NCBI GenBank assembly: GCA_033980235.1 | Contig: CM067070.1 | Location: forward strand, 24,774,199-24,838,198 | DNA length: 64,000 nucleotides | Reading direction: 5' to 3' | From: Diadema setosum | Lineage: Eukaryota; Echinodermata; Echinoidea; Diadematoida; Diadematidae | Shown: positions 43,408 to 56,289 of the stretch, piece by piece | How the letters are laid out: each line of letters opens with the position of its first letter | Numbering within the stretch: position 1 is the first letter of the stretch | Notes under the pieces: model-generated | What the model was told of the DNA's origin: nothing | The model's input: only the letters and a program-made list of their open reading frames with translations | The model's database searches: none | Made by a program: the position numbers and the translations under genes

Positions 43408-46400
43408 CTGATGCAAGGAGAAAACAGATCTCTTTAAGTTAATTTCATCATCTTAATTTAGAATCATCTTAGCTTTTCTGCATAATTACGTTAATGATTG
43501 ACAAAGACAAGAGTAACTGAATGCTAAAAAGCAGATCGCGATTTTTCATTCTCATATAGTAAAGATTTATAGTACATACTATAAGGAGGTGATGAAGATT
43601 ATATAATACTTCCATGCATGCTGCAACATTTTTAAGAAAACCCATTTGAATGTGAATATCAAAATTTTCTCAGTTAAGTTGAATAGTGAGCAAAGTTACA
43701 TTATTGTCATCGAAAATATTTGAGTTTATACGATTCCATATCGTACGTCATACGTATTTGTCAGAATAGCACACAAAACCTGTATCTATTCAACAAATCA
43801 CTTAGTAGAGCGGCATAGCCGAACAATTGTGCATTTTGTGATAAAAGCACCAAATTTCGTACACAGCTTGACAATCACGTTCAGATTAAATTTAGATATT
43901 GGACCATCGTAAATAGCGCCCTCAACGTCCATTTCAGCCATTTTTCAAAATGGCTGCCATAAATCCCATGTTTTCGTAAAATTTGCTAATTTTAGGAGAG
44001 AAAAATCAATAAGATTTTGGTTACAAATGGGAAATTACATTCAAAATAAATCTAGATATCAGGCCATCGGAAATAGCGCCCTCAACGGCAATGGCAGCCA
44101 TTTTTCAAAATGGCCGCCATAAATGCCATTTTTTTCAAAATATTTGCTAACTTCAGAAGGGAAAGCCAGTAAGATTTTGCAAACAAGTGGGAAATTACAT
44201 TCAAAATTAATTTAAATATTTCGCCATTGTTAATTGCGCCCTCAACGTCCATGAAAGCCATTTTTCAAAATGGCTGTCTAATGTGCCACTTCTTCGATGA
44301 TTTTGCAAAGTTCAGAAGGGAAAAGTTAATAAGATTTTCCCCATAAATTTTAATTACATTCAAAATAAATCTAGATATTGGGCCATCGGAAATTGCGCCC
44401 TCAACGGCCATGGTGGCCATTTTTTTTTTAAATGGCCGCCATAAATGCTATTTTTGTTAAAAAATGCAAATTTCAGAAGGGAAAGCCATTTTTTTTTTCT
44501 TTTTTGCAAACAAGCGGGAAATTACATCCAAAATAAATCCAGATATTGGGCAATTGAAAATTGCTCCCTCTATGGCTATGGCAGCCATTTTTTTTTTTTA
44601 AATGGGCACGACCATAAATGCCACTTTTTCATTAAGAAAATGTTAATTTGAAAAGGAAAAGTCAATGAAATTTTGCTTATGAATGGGAAATGGCATTTAA
44701 AATAAATCTCGATATTGGGCCATCGAAAATTGCGCCCTCAACGGTCATGGCAGCCATTTTTAAAAATGGCCGCCATAAATGCTATATTTTCATAAAGACT
44801 TACTAAAATCAGAAGGGAAAGCCAACAAGATTTTGCAAAAAGGTGGGAAATTACATTCAAAGTAAAGTTATTGGACTATTGCAAATTGCCCCCTCAATGG
44901 CCATTCCAGCCATTTTTCAAAATGGCCACCATGAATGTCTTTTTTTTTTTCGTAAAGTGTTGCAGACGTCTAATCAGAATTTCCGCAAAGGTGGAAAATT
45001 ACATTGAAACTAAATTTCATAACAGGCCATCCAAAGTGCACCCTCAAAAGCCATAGCAGTCAAGTTTCAAAACAGCTGCTATGGATGCCCCCCCCCCTTT
45101 TTTTTTTGGTAAAAATTTGCTGCTGTCAGAAGAAAAAGTCAATAAGACTTTGCAAACAAGATGAAAATTATGCTCAAAAATAAATTTAAGTATAAGGTCT
45201 TCTTAGAAGGCGCCCTCAAGGGCCATGCTGACCGCCATGGATGTCTGTTTTGTTTTGTTTTGTTTTGGTTTGTTTTTTAAAGATATGCTAATTTCAGAGA
45301 GCAAATCAATAAAATTTTTACATAAGTTGAAAATCATATTCAAAAGAAAATAATATACGAGGTCATTACAAATGGCACCATCAACGACCATGGCAGCCAT
45401 TTCTCAAATGGCCACTATAGATGCTATTTATTTCTTGAAAATATGATAATGCCAGAAGAAGACAAAAACATTTCTTGTGCAAATTGACAAAAGACATTCA
45501 AATAAATTCAGATTTGAATATAAAATGAAGATAATTATTGAGCCACCATTTAAACACCGTCCCCAACGGCTATGGCAGTTCTTTGTCAAAATGGCTTCCA
45601 CACACTCCTTTTTTTAAATTTGCTTATTCCAGAAGGAGAAAGCAATAGAATACTGCTAAATAGCCATTACATCTAATGCAATCTGGTGTTCAAAGAAATC
45701 AAAATTTTAAAAAAGGTTTCATTGATGGGTTATTTCTAAATTCATGTTTTCAGTTTAGTTCTAATTGCAGTATTTTGCGTGTTACGGCTAACAGTATGGA
45801 TATCAAAGGTATGTGTTTTTATGGAAGCATGGCAAGTAAATTAATTTTTTCGTAAATTGAAAGGCCATTTTTTAATTATCTGTCTTAAGAACATTTAGAA
45901 AGTTACATTTTAGAATAGATACACGTCATATAGTCCCATATATCCAATGATATGGTGATACTGTCAAAGTTAATACATGGCGCCATTATCCCTGGATATT
46001 CATATTACTCTTTTTCGGAAATTTTTCAAGTTTGCCACCTAAAATATGCATTCATCATTGCTGAGATATAATCGCTAAGTATTTGCCTTGTTTATTTTAG
46101 TTGTTCCTCAAATGATTTCTTTAACACCATATTTCAGATTATATAATGTCTCTGTGAGTATTCTACTGCCTTCTCCGTCTGAAGTTAAGCAAATTTTCAA
46201 GACAAAAAACAAAAACAAAAAGAAGAGTGTATTGTAGCCATTTTGACAAATAGGTGAAATAGCCATTGAGAACACAGCTTGTGATAGCTCAATGTCTAAA
46301 CTTCTTTTTATGTAATCGTCAACTTGCGCAAAAATGTTTATTGTATTCTTCCGGCATTAGGACATCTTATTAAAAAAAAAATGGCATCTCTGACAGCCAT

Positions 46401-48117
46401 TTTGGAAAATTTCTGCAATTGCCGTTATTAGCAATTCTTTTTTTCTTCTTGAAAATTTGCGAAGGAACAATTTCTAGAGTTAATGCAATCTATTAAACAT
46501 GATTTTGAATTTATGTACACATTTGTTGACTTTTCTTTATGAAATTACCATTTTTGAAAACAAAATGATAATGACAATGGCAGCCCTTTTGGAATATGGC
46601 GGCCATGGCCGTTGAGGACAGTATTATAATAATCTAATACAAATATTTATTTCAAATAGAATTTTCAAATTGTGTGCAAAATCTTATTGACTTTTACTTC
46701 TGTGAAATCAGGAAATAAAAAATAATGAAAAATAATCCATGGTGGCCATTTTGAAAAATGGCTGCAATGGCCATTGAGGGCGCTATTTACAATAATGTAA
46801 TACAATTTTTGAAATTGAGTGCAAGATCTTACTGATTTTTTCTTCTGGAATTAACAAATTAAGAGAAAAAGGTGATATTTATGGCAGCCAATTTTACACA
46901 TGGCCACCATTGGCGTTGAGGGCGCAATTTGCGATGGCCCAACATCTAAATTTATTTTGAATTTTATTTCTCACTCGTTTGCAAAATCTTATTAATTTTC
47001 CCTTTTAATATTTTTAATTTTCTTGCGAAAAATGGCATTTATGGCGACCATATTGAAAAAATGACTGCCATGACCGTTAGGGGGCGCAATTTGCGATGGC
47101 CCAATATCTAAATTTATTTTTAATGTTATATCCCACTCGTTTGCAAAATCTTATTGATTTTCCTTTCTGAAATTTGTAAATTTTTATGAAAAATGACATT
47201 TATGGCGGCCATTCTGAAAAAAAAAATTGCTGCTATGGCCGTTGAGGGCACTATTTACTATGGCTCAATATCTGAATTATTGAATGTCATTTCCCACTCC
47301 GTTTGCAAAATCTTACTGATTTTCCCTTCTGAAATTTTTAATTTTTTGTGAAAAATGGCATTTATGGCAGCCATTTTGAAAAATGGCTGCCATGGCCGTT
47401 GAGGGCGCAATTTGCGATGGCCCAATATCTCAATTTATTTTGAATGTTATTTCCCAATAGTTTGGAAAATCTTATTAATTTTCCCTTCTGAAATTTGTAA
47501 AATTTTACGAAAAATGGCATTTATGGCGGCCATTTTGAAAAATGGCTGCCTTGGCCGTTGAGGGCGCTATTTACGATGGCCCAATATCTGAAATTTTTCC
47601 AAATGTAATTGTCAACATGTGTGCGAAATTTGGTGCTTTTATCATAAAATGCACAATTCCTGTCATTTTTCGAGCTATGCCGCTCCACTAACTGAATTTT
47701 GCACGCTTGACATAATTATGCAGCTGTTCTAATCTACATCTAGTGCCCTTTTACAACGCTTTATATTTACCGAGCGCTTAATACTGTCTTGTGCGCAGTA
47801 CAAACGCCATTTATAACTGCAAAACGCGTCGTATCATTAGGCATTTCTCCCCTTCTGCAAATCCTAGATAGCATTTTCGCCATCAACTTGGCTGAACCTT
47901 ACCTGATCAATCTTCTTCGGGCTTCTTTTGTTTAACGAGTTTTACCATAAAATCTCCAATTTTATTTCTAGTCAAGTTTTATCGCGTTGTAACGCAAAAA
48001 TCAAAGCCTATAGCAGAAAGAGTATTTTCTTAAATACATTACATCTCCCGAGGCAGAAATGTAATTTTGAACACTTGAAGCTAAAGTCAGAAGCTAACGC
48101 CTGCGAATGTCACTTAC
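43408..48117 (-). other. Single phase-0 intron of the GPCR gene
   Basis: 4.7 kb, GTAAGT donor at the right end and CAG acceptor at the left end. It separates TM2 from TM3 exactly at the first extracellular loop. Nearly all of it is the inverted tandem array at 43801-47690; only about 400 bases at each end look unique. The receptor pre-mRNA must therefore contain this long hairpin. Confidence 0.8.
43801..47690. mobile_element. 3.9-kb foldback element FB-B inside the GPCR intron
   Basis: Ends AGTAGAGCGGCATAGC and GCTATGCCGCTCCACT are inverse copies, followed on each side by GATAAAAGCACCAAATTTCG or its inverse. The left arm (to about 45610) and right arm (from about 46360) are tandem units of about 160-190 bp. 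The units contain GCGCCCTCAACGGCCATGGC, CAAAATGGCCGCCATAAATG, AATTTCAGAAGGGAAAG and GATATTGGGCCATC. Units at the outside are best conserved. The 0.75-kb spacer (45610-46360) is unlike the arms. No coding frame. Confidence 0.85.
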
Positions 48118-48435
48118 CTCTCCTGACGAGATAACAAGTCGCAGTCCAATGCTACTCACAGCCACCAGATCGGCTAGCACAATATTGAAGGGGAAAATGT
48201 TGTGTTGTTTCCTCAGGCTTTGGTTGCAGACGATCAGCAACAGAGTAACGCTCGTCGTAACGATGGCAATGATGGTTAAGACATCGATGGCTCGTCGGAG
48301 AGGCACAGACGTTGTCCCGTACGGGGTGGCGTAATAAGATGAGATGTAGTCTGAATCTGATTGAGTATTATTATCTTCATTGTTAACACTCTCTGGCGAT
48401 CCATAGTAATTATTGTACCGAGGGTAATAACCCAT
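48118..48435 (-). CDS. Rhodopsin-like GPCR, exon 1 (N-terminus to end of TM2)
   Basis: Reads leftwards from ATG at 48435 for 106 codons and ends in GAG followed by a consensus GTAAGT donor (48117-48112), phase 0. The N-terminal tail of about 48 residues is rich in Tyr, Asn and Ser and has one N-glycosylation sequon (N22-N-T). TM1 spans roughly residues 50-71. TM2 is about 80-103 and carries N84 and the L-A-D triad at 87-89, equivalent to the conserved Asp of class A receptors. The basic turn LRKQ between them fits the first intracellular loop. I chose this Met because it gives a normal-length extracellular tail and no earlier in-frame Met is evident. The function is orphan: class A sensing or signalling is known for the family, but the ligand is not inferable. 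Confidence 0.83.
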
Positions 48436-49300
48436 TTTCCTTTTGATTAATTCAAACTTTGCTTCAAAACATATCCTCTAAACGTCTGATCATGGATAGG
48501 CCTACAACTGTCAAAAAGGTTCCCAGGCCTCATGGATTCTTACGTAACTCTTGGCTGAATAAGAAATAGGGAGAGTTAACTTCATTCAAAAAACGTCTTG
48601 CTCTGACCTACGAAGATTGAACCGCTTCAAGTATATTTTCGACGTTTGTCTCAATATGGACTTTGAAGAGCCGGAAGATTTGCTTTGTGAAAGACGAAGT
48701 CGACTTCTCCCGAGTGATTTTTTTTCTTTCCTAGCCTACAAAAGACTAAAAAGACTTCGAACAACCAATAAAAAACATCCTGCTTTCGCTTTTTTTTTTT
48801 CAAACTGCTTGGCTCATCTGCTCTGTCCTGTTTGATAACATGCAATATCGATCTACGTTTGACTTAAATCTACGTTCATATGAGACACCCTCGTTGTCAT
48901 AGACAAGTTTGGGAAATCAAGAACACACCGCTGCAGTATAGGGTGGACATAACTTAAAAGACACGAAGCGTCCATTATAATTAATGGCTCGTATCATCAA
49001 TTAGTCACCACGGAAACAGCAATGCTTCCATTTACAGTCCAAACTGCTTCACTACCCTACGAAACAGACTCTATAATGAACCTTTTTTAATCCACATAGC
49101 TACCATGCCAGTACATATCAGTTGAGTGGCGGAACAACCAGTCTCATCACACGGCTCTATTTACAATTCGTCTTATTCGTAACGGGTTGATGGCATGTCA
49201 ATAAATGGACATCATCGGCTAATTAATAAATGACATCTCTGTTTCCTACGGGCGTGGCTTTTCTTTGAAAGTGACAATTTAATGACGGCATCTTCTGTAG
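48436..49300. promoter_or_regulatory. Upstream region of the GPCR gene
   Basis: Region 5' of the receptor start codon. Promoter and 5' UTR should lie here unless there is a noncoding first exon. I saw no TATA box or initiator that I would defend. No repeat recognised. Confidence 0.3.
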
Positions 49301-49349
49301 GGGTATGTGAAAGGTCACTTCATTGTTCTTTTTCTCTTTGTCTGTCTCA

Positions 49350-49397
49350 TTATAAATAAATAAATAAATGAATAAAATATATAAATTATAATATTAT

Positions 49398-49439
<42 letters not shown>

Positions 49440-49480
49440 CACACGCACACACGCGCACGCACGCATGCACACAACACAAT
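49350..49480. repeat. AAATA, (TA)n and (CA)n microsatellite block
   Basis: AAATAAATAAATGAATAAA, then (TA)n at 49406-49438, then ACACGCACACACGCGCACGC. Confidence 0.88.
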
Positions 49481-49489
49481 ACAACAAAC

Positions 49490-51656
49490 TCTTGAAAATG
49501 ACAACCAACTCCCCACGCAAATTTAAACACATCTTCTTTTTATATCAAGCTCATTATCATTCAATACAAAATAATATGACGTCTTCTGGATCACTGCTTG
49601 CCACGAATCTAATGAAACTTTCCAATGCATAGTTCCCATACGGGCGGGAACCATTTCATCCATTAATGATCAGAGTCCCTTAACCCTTTGTGTGCCATAT
49701 GAATTTCCTGCCCATAGGTTTGTGTGTAAAATGTGTGCAAATTCGATTCATTGCACAGAAAGGTTGAAGAACAATAATACACTGTGCTCTCTAACTCTAA
49801 CGTCCACATCCCCTTGAGAGGTAAGTGCAAAATGATCATAGATAGTACAAGGTATTATGAAGGACTGTTTGCTTTTTTTTTTCCATTACTAACGCACTGA
49901 GAATATATCATTATGGGAGAGCATCATTGTATTGCATCTGAAATCCAATATGCTATAAGCTCTTTTTTTTCTTTCTTTCTTTTTTAAAATGGATAACTCT
50001 TCTACCGCATAATACACGACAGATGAGTAAGCATTTTATTTGAAAATCTTTAAAAAAAAAAATCTGTTCTTAACCCATATCAATTATTTCTATGATAATA
50101 ACAAATAATAGGCCTACATACTCTAAAAGACAAAAGGGAAAAGGTTAGGAAAAATGTGTTTTTGTTAATGGAGTGTGCGAAAAGGCTACTTTGGCAAAAG
50201 GAAGCAAGTGACATACCATCTAAATTTGAGTTATTGATGTTTTCATATTTCACCTAATGTGTTCTTCTTCCAGACCAAATTTTATGCATAAACACTCAAC
50301 CTCCTTAAAGATATGTAAAGTAATACATCAAGATATTCCATTGACGTCAGTGCAAATGGCAGACACATTTTGCTCTTTTACAAGAAATGTCACTTTTGTC
50401 ACTTGCTTCCTTTTGCCAAAGAAGGGCAGAAGTGTGCAGAACCGCTAGTGTATACGAGTATATGGGCAAAGCAATGATATTTATCTTAGTGTAGAAATGA
50501 GAGGTGAGAAGGACGCTGGTGAAAGTATACGAGGATATGTCTTAGAAAATTACTGGCAAAGGAATAGATGTCAGAGTCAGCAATTTTCGGGGGTATTGAG
50601 TTATTGGTACATTATGGAGGATTTTGATTTTATTCATTTTCAATAAAATGTTAAGGATTAAAACCACAAGAGGGCTATTATATTCTATATTTGAAACAAT
50701 GCAAAAAACCCCTTTTGATGAAATGAATTTTTATATTTCACGAAATTTGGTCGTTTCGTATTTATTTATGGTCAAATCTTTAAACGAGGGCCCCTGTGGT
50801 TCTCAGCTGACTTGATTGTTCTATGGCCATGAGACATCACTGTTGGAAAGAACACATTGTTCCACAGTGTGTTCATATCGTCGACTCTGCGAACACACTG
50901 TGTTCACATCAGTGTGGACACTCCCACAGCTATAGGCGGTTTACAACAGAGTGTTCACATACTGAGATTCGATTTTATCATGTTTATAGAATGTGTGTGT
51001 GTGTGGGGGGGGGGGGGTTTAATGAAGACTGAAACATTCCCGTTATGTCTGATTGTTATACAATGTATGCCCGTTATAACAACTCCACAGTAGCAGTCAC
51101 GTGCAGAACAAAAGCATTAAAATCGTTACTACCTCAAGGGGAGTGAAGGGGTTAAAGAACATACATCACGGGTTGTATTTTATAACATGCTGGCTCAACA
51201 CTGACAAGCACAATATCGTTTTATGCGATTGCTTTCAGTGCAGAGGTGCTATATACTTATGTTTTTTAACGATGCATTTTCGGAATGTCGAAATTTTGTA
51301 CAATTTCTTTCCATTGATGAAGAATACAATATTCTTTAAAACAAACCAAAAAATAAAAAATAAAGAAAAGAAATCAGGACAAATGCGTGATTTTCTGCCC
51401 ATGTTAGCAGGTGTATCTCTGTGCTGTGTTGTAAAATCTCCCTTCTGTGCAATTATGCACTAAAAGCTATGCACATCTCGCTGGTCTCGTATAAAGATAC
51501 AGAAAATGTTCATTGAAACATCGATTCCCGAATAGAAGTCGTCAAACTCCGAGATTGTGGTCTTCTGCCGAACCTTTTTGGCTAATATTTCGCGTTTTTT
51601 TTTTTTTTTTTTTTTTTGATTTGTTGGGTTGTTTGTTCAATGTTGGTAGGATATGC

Positions 51657-51691
<35 letters not shown>

Positions 51692-54400
51692 TCTTCTTCG
51701 TCTTCTTCTTTTTCTTCCTCTTCTTCTTCTTCTTCTTCAGCTATACAATGTAGGCCTATATACTTCCACAACTGATTCAATGTTTGCGTCTGGAGAGAAA
51801 TGCATAACTGATACTTATTAATTGGCTTCTTTTCCTTGAACATGTTGAATGTCATTTTGGTTACCCTTGTGAGGATACTGATCTCTATAGTGCATACAAG
51901 GGTTAACAATATCAACTACAAAGTCTCTGGTAGCCAACAGCGTTTGGTTGATCAACGTGATCGTCAACGTGGTTGACAACGTGTTTGTCACCTAATCATT
52001 TCCCGATTAACTTCAATAAACCAAAGCGATTATTGTAGCTGGAATTATCATTGTTTGCACACACAGATCAGCTCTTCAAAATGAAATCAAACATTACCGC
52101 ACATGGTCTAGCACAGATCGAGAAAATGCCCTTTCTCTGTTTGTTCTGCAAGGAAACTTCTACATGTAGTTTCCTTTCCATGAATTCGGCACGTGATCGT
52201 GGAAGACGAAACAGCGAATGTCATGTATGTCATGTAATGAATGTTCGTTCAAGGAGTGCAATGACATCATTATCATAATGTGGATATACCTATTGTTTTA
52301 GATGTCTTAATGGCACGGCGCGTTATCTTGTATTGTTTACCCTGTCCTTTTGTTCGAAGGAGTGCTTTATGAAGAGTAAGGTCCACACTTGTTTTGTTTG
52401 TGATTTTTTTTTTCAATTATTTTTCCCGGCATGTGTTATCTCTGAGTTTTACAAGATTAGCAGTCACGCTTTTGCCCACGGTATACGCGACCCTTCTTGC
52501 TAGATCTACGTGATCCTAAATTTCATCACTAACACCACCCCTCCCCCCCCCAAAAAAAAAAATACATATATAGTATATTATACAAGACACAACAGCGGAA
52601 CACACTGTGGGCGATGGTGGTGGTCGCCATTATTTTTTGTTTTTGTTTTTTAATTATTTTAGCTAGTCTGAGCGTAGATGTAGAAACTTCATGTAACATG
52701 CATATTATTGTCGCCAGATATGATATAGTCCTGCGTTTTGGCACGATCGATGGTGACCGATTTTAATACGTGATTTTAAGTAATTATTTTTATTTTTACT
52801 ATTCCCCCCTCCCCCCCCCCCCCAAAAAAAAAAAAGAGAAAAAAAGAAAAAAAATGGATGGTTCATTCACCATCAGGAATCTCAGTATAGTAGGGTCTAC
52901 TTTGAAAGAAATCTCATTTTTCTTTTTTTTTTCGTTGTGTTTGTTTCGTTCGTTCTTTCGTTTTTTTAATTGTTTTGCAGTAGTTATTGATCTTAATTAG
53001 TTCTGCACGATACCTTCTTCTCTTTGAGTGCACAGAAAAAAAATGTTGGGCAAAATGTTAAGTAAAATGTTTTGATTCTTTAGGAAAGAGAAATAAGTGG
53101 TTGCAATTGTTTCGTTGTCGCCAATGTTGTAGTGCTCTTTATTCATTTTACATGCTGATTATTGCAAATGGAGGGGTCTATAATGAAGAACAACTATGAT
53201 TGAGCAATGCTGCCGAATTTGGCTCATACTTTTGTCGTGGGGTGTCAGAAAAGTTTCCACAGTTTTTTTTCCCCTTTTTAAAATATCTATGATTCGTAAT
53301 CATTATGTTTTATCCTTCATGAGTTAGTATAATGTCAAAAATAAGTGCAGATGTTGCACATGGGGTAAGTAAACGCAATAAGTTATAGTTATAAGCAATG
53401 AGTTTAAGTAACGCATTAAGTATTTGAACATGCATTGGCTATAATATGTTTATATGAAGAGTCACAAACTGTATTGTTATTAGGATGAAAAATAAAATAT
53501 TTAAAAATTCATAACGAATCACGATGAACAGGAATGATGACACAGATCGCACACTAATGCATGATCGGATGCTCAAAAAAAGCAAATTAATATTAAAAGA
53601 AGGAAGCATGCATATACTCTGCACTGGTGAATTTGTTAAGAAAAGCGATTATGGAACTATCATAATCATTACTAAGATGTGTGAGCCTCCTACTTTGTCA
53701 TCATCCTCGTTCAATGTATATTACGTTTTAGGGGTTTCAGAATATTGGTTTATCTGCCAAATGATCACAACAAATTCCACGATCTGTATAGGCCACATAG
53801 CACTGTCGATAGAAATGTACTTTCTAGACCTATACCTGATGTGAAATTGAAATGATATAAATTGTGCAGAATGTCTCTTTAAATGCAAAGGAAGAAGCAA
53901 GCGAGCTTGAGGCGCTTCCACCCGTTTTAAAGTTGCAGCTCTCATGAATATAATAATAATTGGAGAATGGTCACCACCATTTTTGCTACTACATGCAGTG
54001 TACTACTATCAAAATGATTACATTATGATGCATGATTATCATATTATGCATTATCATCATTGTAGTTATCAATATCACCACCATCATCATCACATTTCTT
54101 ACAAAAACTTGAAGAGTTTCATTGCAAAATGGGCTAAGCGCCATTTTTAAACATTTCAGGGTAAGTCCATCATGCAGATAGAGCAAAATTAAACCTTCCC
54201 ACTGTCCCAGTAATACCTCACTTGTGACATAACAAGGAATATTCTAGAAGTTAGGTTACAATATCATATATTTTCTTATTTTCTTTGTTTTTTAGCAGCT
54301 TTAGTCACAAATATTTCAAATCAACAAGAATGGATTTAATTCGTTTTGCGATAAAACACTTCACTGTCTTTATTGTAACTTTTTTTTTCTGAAGTCAGAG
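49490..54400. other. 4.9 kb without supported gene
   Basis: Mainly single-copy-looking AT-rich DNA. Noted inside: an inverted repeat at 50873-50910 (CACAGTGTGTTC/GAACACACTGTG), G run (51005-51017), T run plus (GTT)n and (CTT)n at 51596-51740, an AACGTG/CACGTT-rich hairpin at 51945-51992, C/A runs at 52538-52562 and 52804-52850. The open frames have no splice signals or domains. Confidence 0.4.
51657..51740. repeat. (GTT)n followed by (CTT)n
   Basis: Eleven or so GTT units, then TTC-rich repeats; explains poly-Asn and poly-Glu frames on the minus strand. Confidence 0.9.
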
Positions 54401-54632
54401 TGGGTGATGAATGCATTCATGGTGAGAGATGTAAGTTTCATCGCGTCCAGTGGTCAGTTTGTGTGGTTATTTGGAATTATTAATTTTGTTTCATTCTTTA
54501 ATTGCCTTTGTTGTTTTATATCTTCTTTCATGCTTTATAGTCCTCGTAACAAAATGCATACACTCTCACACAGACACACACGCACACACACGTCTTTTCG
54601 TTCATTACTCTAGGTCTGACATGATGCTATAT

Positions 54633-55201
54633 AGGACAAGTTAGTCCACCTTCAAATACATGTGGATTGAAATTTTGCAGCAATATTAGTAGAACACAAC
54701 ATCAGTTAATGAAGTTTGAGGAAAAGCGGACATTCCGTTCAAAAGTTATGAATTTATAAAGTTTCTGTGTAGTCATTGCTGGATGAGACGACTATTATAC
54801 CAGCTGATGATGTCAAAATATGCGTAGAACAATATAAGGAAAATAAATAAAGAGAATTGCACTAAATTTCATTTCATGAAAAAAAAAAGTATACATTCCC
54901 TGAGCTTACAATTGACACATAATTATGTAATATTACTCCCCCTGCCTCCTGAACGAGGCAAGTCATGTGCTCTTTTATTATGAGAGAAAAGTGAAAATAT
55001 GTTGATTTTTCTTTTTAGTTTCTTTATATTGTTCTACACATACAAGCTGTATTAGTCTTCACATCCAGCGATATAGAAACTAAAACTTCAAAAATTCATA
55101 ACTTTTGAACTGATTGTCCGACCTAACTAAAACTTTCACCAATGTGTTCTAATATTACTGTAGTCTCTCAATCCACATGTTTATGAAGGTGGATTTGTCC
55201 T
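54633..55201. mobile_element. TTAA-type palindromic MITE, family K1, copy 1
   Basis: Left AGGACAAGTTAGTCCACCTT, right AAGGTGGATTTGTCCT. TTAA follows the right end (55202-55205), while the left flank is a diverged TATA. Inner motifs AAAAGTTATGAATT, CATTGCTGGATGAGAC and their inverses. Confidence 0.72.
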
Positions 55202-55592
55202 TTAAGCAACTACAAGCCACGAGTTGACTCCTTCGATGTGACCACCAGAAATTGGCTTTCAAATGTTCGGTATGATGACACGAAAAGTCTTGCGCTGAAA
55301 GTCAGAAAGAAAGAAAAAAAAAATAAAAGAATGCATAGCTGAGCAGCAGCTACTTTGAGTGCTTCAATGCCATGACATTCAGATAAGCGTGACAAGCACA
55401 TATGATAAAAAAACACGTGCAACGAGCATGACTTGCCACGGTATCATTGGTTCCATGTGCTTTACTTTTTGAACTGACAGATCGAGGTCACCATCTCAGC
55501 GAGTTCCACTGTGCGTTCTCTGGCACGGTGTCTTCCTTGTTATTGACGTTGGGGGCGCTATTGAAGGAGAATGGTAGAATTCCCCGGTGGCG

Positions 55593-55627
55593 ACCACTGA
55601 TCTCCCCTCTAAGAGGGGAGATCAGTG
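55593..55627. repeat. Perfect 17-bp hairpin
   Basis: CCACTGATCTCCCCTCT, one A, then the exact inverse. Lies between single-copy sequence and a LINE tail. Confidence 0.85.
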
Positions 55628-55779
55628 GTGGAGACGGATCACTGATCGCAAAGGAGGTCAGGTTAGAGGAGATTCGCATCTCAAAACAGTGATGTTTCCG
55701 CATCTGGATAATGGAGAGATCCGGATAAAGGGAGGTCGGGTAAGAGAGGTCAGGCTGTCGACGCTTCCTCTGATATTAA

Positions 55780-56030
55780 AGACTTTTCACAGGAAAGACT
55801 TTGTTGCATCTCAGATAAGGAACAGCTCCAGCCACTCCCTCGATCCATGTCAAAGACCTCACAACCACCACTACCTGGTCCTACCCAGCAGAACGCTATA
55901 CCACCAAAACTCCTTGACCAAGAACCATCAAAGACTGGAACAGATTTACCTCAGGAGGTGTTCGAGGCCATTACCATTGACACATTTTACGACCTTCGGC
56001 CCGGGATAAATTGCTTAGAAAACTAATCGC
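55780..56030 (+). pseudogene. CR1-like LINE 3' end fragment
   Basis: Frames encode RNSSSHSLDP, PRTIKDWNRF and, after a frameshift, PQEVFEAITIDTFYD. This is the C-terminal tail after RT seen in CR1/jockey-like and related LINEs (F-x-P-R-[TS]-[IV]-x-x-W-N-x-L-P). Only the last roughly 80 codons remain, 5'-truncated as is usual for LINE insertions. Confidence 0.75.
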
Positions 56031-56237
56031 TTTCATACTTTGTTTCATTATTCCTTATATACTGTATCATATTTTCAGTTTTTATTTTAATTTACTTTTG
56101 GACTTGCCTGTTTATAATTTACTTAATTGGAGGATGATTATTTCTGCGACAGTAATTTGAACCCTTCGAAGACACGTGTAACTTAGACCCTCCCAGAAAG
56201 TGACAGAAGTCAGCATCTTGATTGTGGTCACTCTCAA

Positions 56238-56286
56238 GGAAGAAGAGGAGGAGGAGGAGGAGGAAGAAGAAGAAGAAGAAGAATAA
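56238..56286. repeat. (GAG)n/(GAA)n microsatellite
   Basis: GGAAGAAGAGGAGGAGG then GAAGAAGAAGAAGAAGAATAA; may be the 3' tail of the LINE fragment 200 bp upstream. Confidence 0.85.
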
Positions 56287-56289
56287 ACA

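Noticed and set aside
51513..51915. Poly-Cys and poly-Asn/Glu open frames
   Set aside because: Translation of (GTT)n and (CTT)n microsatellites.
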